The notes below the pieces were generated by a model that worked only from the letters and a program-made list of their open reading frames with translations, searched no databases and was not told the origin of the DNA. The translations under genes and the position numbers were made by a program. Source: JABWAJ01 sp038323375 (lineage in GTDB: Bacteria; Bacteroidota; Bacteroidia; Chitinophagales; Saprospiraceae). From it: a stretch of DNA of 64,000 bases. How positions within the stretch are numbered: the first letter of the stretch is position 1; every line of letters begins with the position of its first letter. The DNA is taken from positions 32,404-96,403 of the forward strand of contig JBBQGV010000008.1 in NCBI GenBank assembly GCA_038323375.1, in the 5' to 3' direction. This document shows positions 60,679-64,000 of the stretch, piece by piece.

Positions 60679-62466
60679 TTATTTTGATTCCGTATAGACA
60701 ATCCAAAGGCTGAGCAAAATGATCAGGGCAAGCAGCAACACCAACCAAAGCGGCATCCCCAAACCTTTGCCGTCACTGCGGCACTCATCACATTGCAGAA
60801 CGGCCTGTGCCTCGATACTTGCAGCGCTGCCATCGGCGACTAAGGCCACGGGTTTCACAGGTATGGTGCAAACCGCAGTTCCGTTGGGATCGTCGAACCG
60901 GATGCAGGCGACGATTTCGCCGAGGTCTGCTAAGTTAGTCCCGACTTTCGTCAGGGCGCTGAACACAATCTGACCATACGTCATCGGATGCCCTTCGCCG
61001 TATTCCCACACCGAGTGGATGGCAAAATTTAGAAATTTCCACGTGATCGTATTGTCTGCGGCGTTGCGTTCCAGTTCCACAGCGCTGTTCACAGCTGCTT
61101 CCTGAAGCGCCGGGTGTATTTTGAACGGCTGGTCGCTGATGCTGTTGATGTCCACGCCTTCCGGGAAATGAACCGTCACGTAAATATTGCTCGTGGCAAC
61201 GTGTCCGTCGTTGACGAAATCTACCGTACAAAGCAGTTTTTGCGCGCCGTCTCCGTCAGTCGGGCAAGCGCAGGCGTCCACCCGCATTTGGTTGGGGTCG
61301 TGTGCCTTCGCAAGGCTTGACGATACCAATTGCAAATCCAGAATGTTTCGGAAGGGTTGAACAGCCACCGTGCCGGGTACGGTTTGCCCCTGTGGATTCA
61401 ACTGGGTGAAGATCTGACCAAAAATGGTTTCTAAGTTGTTGGGCGTCAACATTTCATTGATGCCGAGGCTTTCCGCCAACGCTGCTTCGGATTGGGAAAG
61501 ATCGCCGGGAACGTTGCTGGTCATCACGGCCAAAAATTGTACCCTGCCTTGCTCTTCATCCGGAAACTTATCCAATAAATTCGGATCATTTTTAAACTGG
61601 ATGAACAGGTGGCGCTCTTCGTTGAATGCCAGGGTATCGAAGCGCCAGAGCAAGGCGTTTTTGAACGATTGCCGGATTCTGGTGCCAGACGCAAAAATAC
61701 CAGTATTGAGTTGGATGGTTTTTTTTAGCGTTTTCGGAAAATAAAACAACGTGGTATCGTTTTTAAAACTTCCGAATTGAGGAACGCCTGCGATTTCCGA
61801 CAAAATAATGGTCGTGTCGCCACTGCGCGGGTTAATTTGAACGCGCTGGATGGGGCTGTTGAAGAACAGGTACAAATCGCCGGCCATGGTAACGCCTTCT
61901 TTGTACGTATTTTTATACGACAACACCCACATCGTGGTGTCTTCGGGCACTAAGCTCAGGTGGTTTTTCTGGAGCCGGATGAATTGGTTTTCTTTCACAG
62001 CCTTCGTCACTTCGTGTGGCGCCGGGTTGGGGTGCGCCGGGGCAATTACCGTGGTTTCTCCGCGTACAATTTTGGGAGGCGGTTTGCCGCCACCGCCATA
62101 CAGGCCGGTCGGATAGGTTTTTACTGCGTAAGCGGATGCTTTGGTTTGATAGCGGTGGCTGATGGTAGAATCGCCGCCGCCGAGTGTGAAATTGCCGTTT
62201 CCGTACAACCAGAAATAGTCATAGCGCGGCGTAGCTAATTCGTGGGCATTGAGCGGCACCAGTTGAGGCAAGCCCAAAACGCGCAGCAATACGCTGTCTT
62301 TCAGAGCCAGTTGCGTCAGGCTGTCCGGTTTAATCGGCGCAACCTGTTGAGCCAGCATCGTGCCGGCAGCAGCAATTAAGGTAAAAAAAACGGTAAAAAA
62401 GGAACGGAAAAACTGGGCAGGCTGCAGTAGCCGCAACGCCCGGATGGGTTTGTGTGTCAAGATCAT
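60679..62466 (-). CDS. Unknown exported, membrane-anchored protein paired with CHAT protease
   Basis: 595 residues. An N-terminal signal (FFRSFFTVFFTLIAAAGTML), an unknown beta-rich region (~40-385) including a GLYGGGGKPPPKI loop, an Ig/DUF11-like domain (~400-545; DFVNDGHVATSNIYVTVHFP), a CDECRSDGKG Cys pair and a final membrane helix (PLWLVLLLALIILLSLWIVY) with a short basic tail. The topology mirrors that of the CHAT protein next door: signal, large exterior domain, C-terminal helix. Eleven nt separate the two genes, so they are one operon. No family recognised. Confidence 0.78.
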   Translation of the reverse strand: MILTHKPIRALRLLQPAQFFRSFFTVFFTLIAAAGTMLAQQVAPIKPDSLTQLALKDSVLLRVLGLPQLVPLNAHELATPRYDYFWLYGNGNFTLGGGDSTISHRYQTKASAYAVKTYPTGLYGGGGKPPPKIVRGETTVIAPAHPNPAPHEVTKAVKENQFIRLQKNHLSLVPEDTTMWVLSYKNTYKEGVTMAGDLYLFFNSPIQRVQINPRSGDTTIILSEIAGVPQFGSFKNDTTLFYFPKTLKKTIQLNTGIFASGTRIRQSFKNALLWRFDTLAFNEERHLFIQFKNDPNLLDKFPDEEQGRVQFLAVMTSNVPGDLSQSEAALAESLGINEMLTPNNLETIFGQIFTQLNPQGQTVPGTVAVQPFRNILDLQLVSSSLAKAHDPNQMRVDACACPTDGDGAQKLLCTVDFVNDGHVATSNIYVTVHFPEGVDINSISDQPFKIHPALQEAAVNSAVELERNAADNTITWKFLNFAIHSVWEYGEGHPMTYGQIVFSALTKVGTNLADLGEIVACIRFDDPNGTAVCTIPVKPVALVADGSAASIEAQAVLQCDECRSDGKGLGMPLWLVLLLALIILLSLWIVYTESK

Positions 62467-63040
62467 AGGTGCTTCCGGTTTAATTCGAACGCCAAAGTAC
62501 AGTTTTCAAATGGTTTTTCGGGGAAATCGCTAATAACAAATTGATTAAGGGACAGGTATGAATGTGAAATACGCTATCTTAGAACGATCCTTGCAGGGCC
62601 GTTTATTATGCAGGCAGTATGGAAATTGTTTGGAGCGGGTGGGTGGAGGCCGAAAAGTAGATGGGTCAGGATTGCTTCGTGGTGGTCAAAGGAAAAGAAA
62701 ACTGGGCAGCGGCGTTGCCGTCGCTACCCAGCCCGGAATAATAGCAACTATCTACTTATCTCCAATTGCTTGTGACGCCCACCTTTGTGGGCGTGCCCTT
62801 CTGAAAAATTAAAAACACCCTTTATTTTGACGGCCAGCGCCGCGTTTGGCATAGAAATCGAAGCGGAGGAAGGGACTTGCAGCGTTGTGCGTAGTTTTCT
62901 CAAAAAAATCCGACAATACAAGTGGATGCGACCACTTGTAAATCATAAGGATGACGTGTTTAAAGCACTGCGCATCTCTTCCTCGTTCGTATAAAGGCGC
63001 TTGCATTCAAGCGCGTGTTTACCCCCTTTTGAATCATCTG

Positions 63041-63097
63041 GTTACGGGGTTACCGGGGTTAATTTGGGGTTATCGGGGTTACTGGGGTTAATTTGGG
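63041..63097 (+). repeat. G-run tandem array, potential G-quadruplex
   Basis: Two near-identical 29-bp units (starting 63045 and 63074) give five GGGG runs and one GGG, separated by TTACC, TTAATTT, TTATC, TTACT and TTAATTT. The loops of 5-7 nt are short enough for a G-quadruplex on the plus strand. Confidence 0.8.
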
Positions 63098-63105
63098 ATA
63101 TTGGA

Positions 63106-63159
63106 GGGGCTGAAAATTTTCAGCCCCGAAAATTTTCAGCCCCGAAAATTTTCAGCCCC
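63106..63159. repeat. Palindrome array of GAAAATTTTCAGCCCC units
   Basis: A perfect 22-bp palindrome (63106-63127, GGGGCTGAAAATTTTCAGCC plus CC) followed by two 16-bp units GAAAATTTTCAGCCCC (63128-63143, 63144-63159). It directly follows the G-run array. Confidence 0.88.
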
Positions 63160-63393
63160 CACAAAGAGGCAAAAACGCCCTGCCCCATGTTTAAAGATGG
63201 AAGCAGGGCCTCCGAATTGCCCTATGAACATTTAAGCGTTTAATCACAGCATGTTTGCAGGCCAATCAGCCTGATTGGGTAGTGGGGTAATGGGCACTTC
63301 AAGAGGCTTAACCTGGCTTGTGTGCTCGGTGTATAGTGTTTCATAGTGCTCGTTCAAATCATTTCCCATCTTTGCCGCCGGGTTACAAAACTT

Positions 63394-63425
63394 CCGGGCA
63401 GTGGTTCTGGAGTTCCACTGCCCGG
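63394..63425. terminator. Perfect 11-bp hairpin, terminator-like
   Basis: CCGGGCAGTGG (63394-63404), loop TTCTGGAGTT, CCACTGCCCGG (63415-63425). No adjacent T-run, so termination is uncertain. Confidence 0.4.
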
Positions 63426-63859
63426 CATAAAGAGTGAGTCTTGTAATTAAGGACAGATAGATTGAGAAATAAACCAGATTATCTTTCAAAGCTGGCAGTA
63501 AAAAACTGCAAGCCTCAGTTTACCTTGATGTCAATTGCGCAGCATATTCAGCGTTTGTGCTCTTTTTTGATGCGCTGTTGCAATCCGTTTGATTACGAGT
63601 ACAAATATAGACCGGACGCAAGCCCTGCGAAAACCAGGTCGGAGAAATAGTTTGGGTTTCTAAAACCCGTTTTTGAAAAAATTGTCAAGTAGTTAATGTG
63701 TTTGTATTTATTGTAAATATTTGATTTACAGATTTTAATGCGTTTAATTTCTGGATTGCCACTTCTTCGTAAACTTGGGACTTCCAACAGGTGAATATTT
63801 TTTTATTTTTCTGTAAATTTGCCTTGTTTTAACATCTCGTTAAGGGATTGGATGGTTTT

Positions 63860-64000
63860 AGGGGCGCTGGATTAACAAGTGTCGCTTTTGCCAGGCAAGG
63901 CATTTTGTGGCTAACCGAAGCCTGTCCCAAACTTGTTCGGGGGCGGAGGTTCCCGACCTTAGCCAAAGCTAAGGGAGGCGGTTCCCCAACGAAGGGTCGG
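63860..64000. repeat. Family C palindromic element, second copy (runs off the window)
   Basis: AGGGGCGCTGGATTAACAAG at the left end and the interior GGCGGAGGTTCC, GACCTTAGCC, AGCTAAGGGAGGCGGTT and CCAACGAAGGGT match the copy at 4209-4374. An extra GCCTGTCCCAAACTTGTTC segment is inserted after CTAACCGAA. The right end lies beyond base 64000. Confidence 0.82.

Larger units (their letters stand above)
62467..64000. other. 1.5-kb hairpin-rich region without a convincing gene
   Basis: No reading frame here looks like a real gene. Structures in order: imperfect hairpin 62702-62731 (CTGGGCAGCGGCG / CGTCGCTACCCAG), hairpin 62775-62794 (ACGCCCAC / GTGGGCGT), hairpin 62997-63014 (GCGCTTG / CAAGCGC), G-run array 63041-63097, palindrome array 63106-63159, hairpin 63177-63209 (GCCCTGC / GCAGGGC), hairpin 63394-63425. 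From ~63620 the sequence is AT-rich up to the family C element at 63860. It may be a degraded gene region or a non-coding locus. Confidence 0.6.

Noticed and set aside
62558..63243. Three short plus-strand frames in the hairpin-rich region
   Set aside because: They run through hairpins and G-run repeats, and have low-complexity products.
63244..63489. 81-codon open frame on the minus strand
   Set aside because: No family resemblance, contains the 11-bp hairpin inside, and lies in a region without other genes; possibly a remnant but not supportable as a gene.

Overview
The window looks like chromosomal DNA of a Bacteroidota bacterium, most likely of the Saprospiria (Lewinella/Haliscomenobacter-like). 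Seven genes or gene remnants end in a C-terminal domain of the type IX secretion type. There are DUF4835 and DUF5777 proteins, an OmpA protein with thrombospondin type 3 repeats, and promoters of the Bacteroidota form TTG-N19-21-TAnnTTTG. Shine-Dalgarno sequences are scarce. I found no rRNA, tRNA, CRISPR array or intact transposase. The genus is inference.

Layout. 0-7.3 kb: a dicarboxylate/amino acid symporter with a small partner, a TonB-like protein, and three surface-protein genes of which two are broken by frameshifts. 8-15 kb: hemE, a small lipoprotein, an M28 peptidase with a PDZ domain, a trypsin-like secreted peptidase, the tRNA selenouridine synthase mnmH, and a PIN toxin-antitoxin pair whose toxin is frameshifted. 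15-22 kb: pyrC on the plus strand, then a compact minus-strand operon bamD-rpoZ-coaBC-DUF4835-unknown-yraN. 22-29 kb: a DinB/maleylpyruvate-isomerase-like protein, an OmpA/TSP3 protein, an S8 lipoprotein peptidase, a bacilliredoxin and a DUF5777 beta-barrel. 29-45 kb: an M16 peptidase, a PKD cargo protein, an anti-sigma-like protein, a LOG protein preceded by a gene broken by a stop codon, two large paralogous surface proteins with Kazal-like modules, and a reprolysin-like metalloprotease. 45-57.8 kb: trpC, a DUF4442 protein, ilvE, an EamA exporter with a divergent MocR regulator, purE, a WG-repeat lipoprotein, a Nudix regulator, a LysM glucosaminidase, a Pycsar-type membrane effector with a degenerate HD-like domain, folD and prmA. 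57.8-62.5 kb: a two-gene operon of an unknown membrane-anchored protein and a CHAT protease. The last 1.5 kb has no convincing gene but is dense in hairpins, a G-run array and a palindrome array.

How the parts fit. The housekeeping genes (hemE, pyrC, purE, trpC, ilvE, folD, coaBC, bamD, rpoZ, prmA, mnmH) are scattered singly or in short operons among secreted and surface proteins. Convergent gene pairs are separated by strong hairpin terminators or by short palindromic repeats.

The most striking non-genic signal is four families of short palindromic interspersed elements (called A-D here). Several copies end exactly on the stop codon of a neighbouring gene. Other points of interest are an orphan Pycsar-type effector, the CHAT operon, three promoters whose -7 box lies 4-7 nt from the ATG, and four genes disrupted by a frameshift or nonsense mutation.
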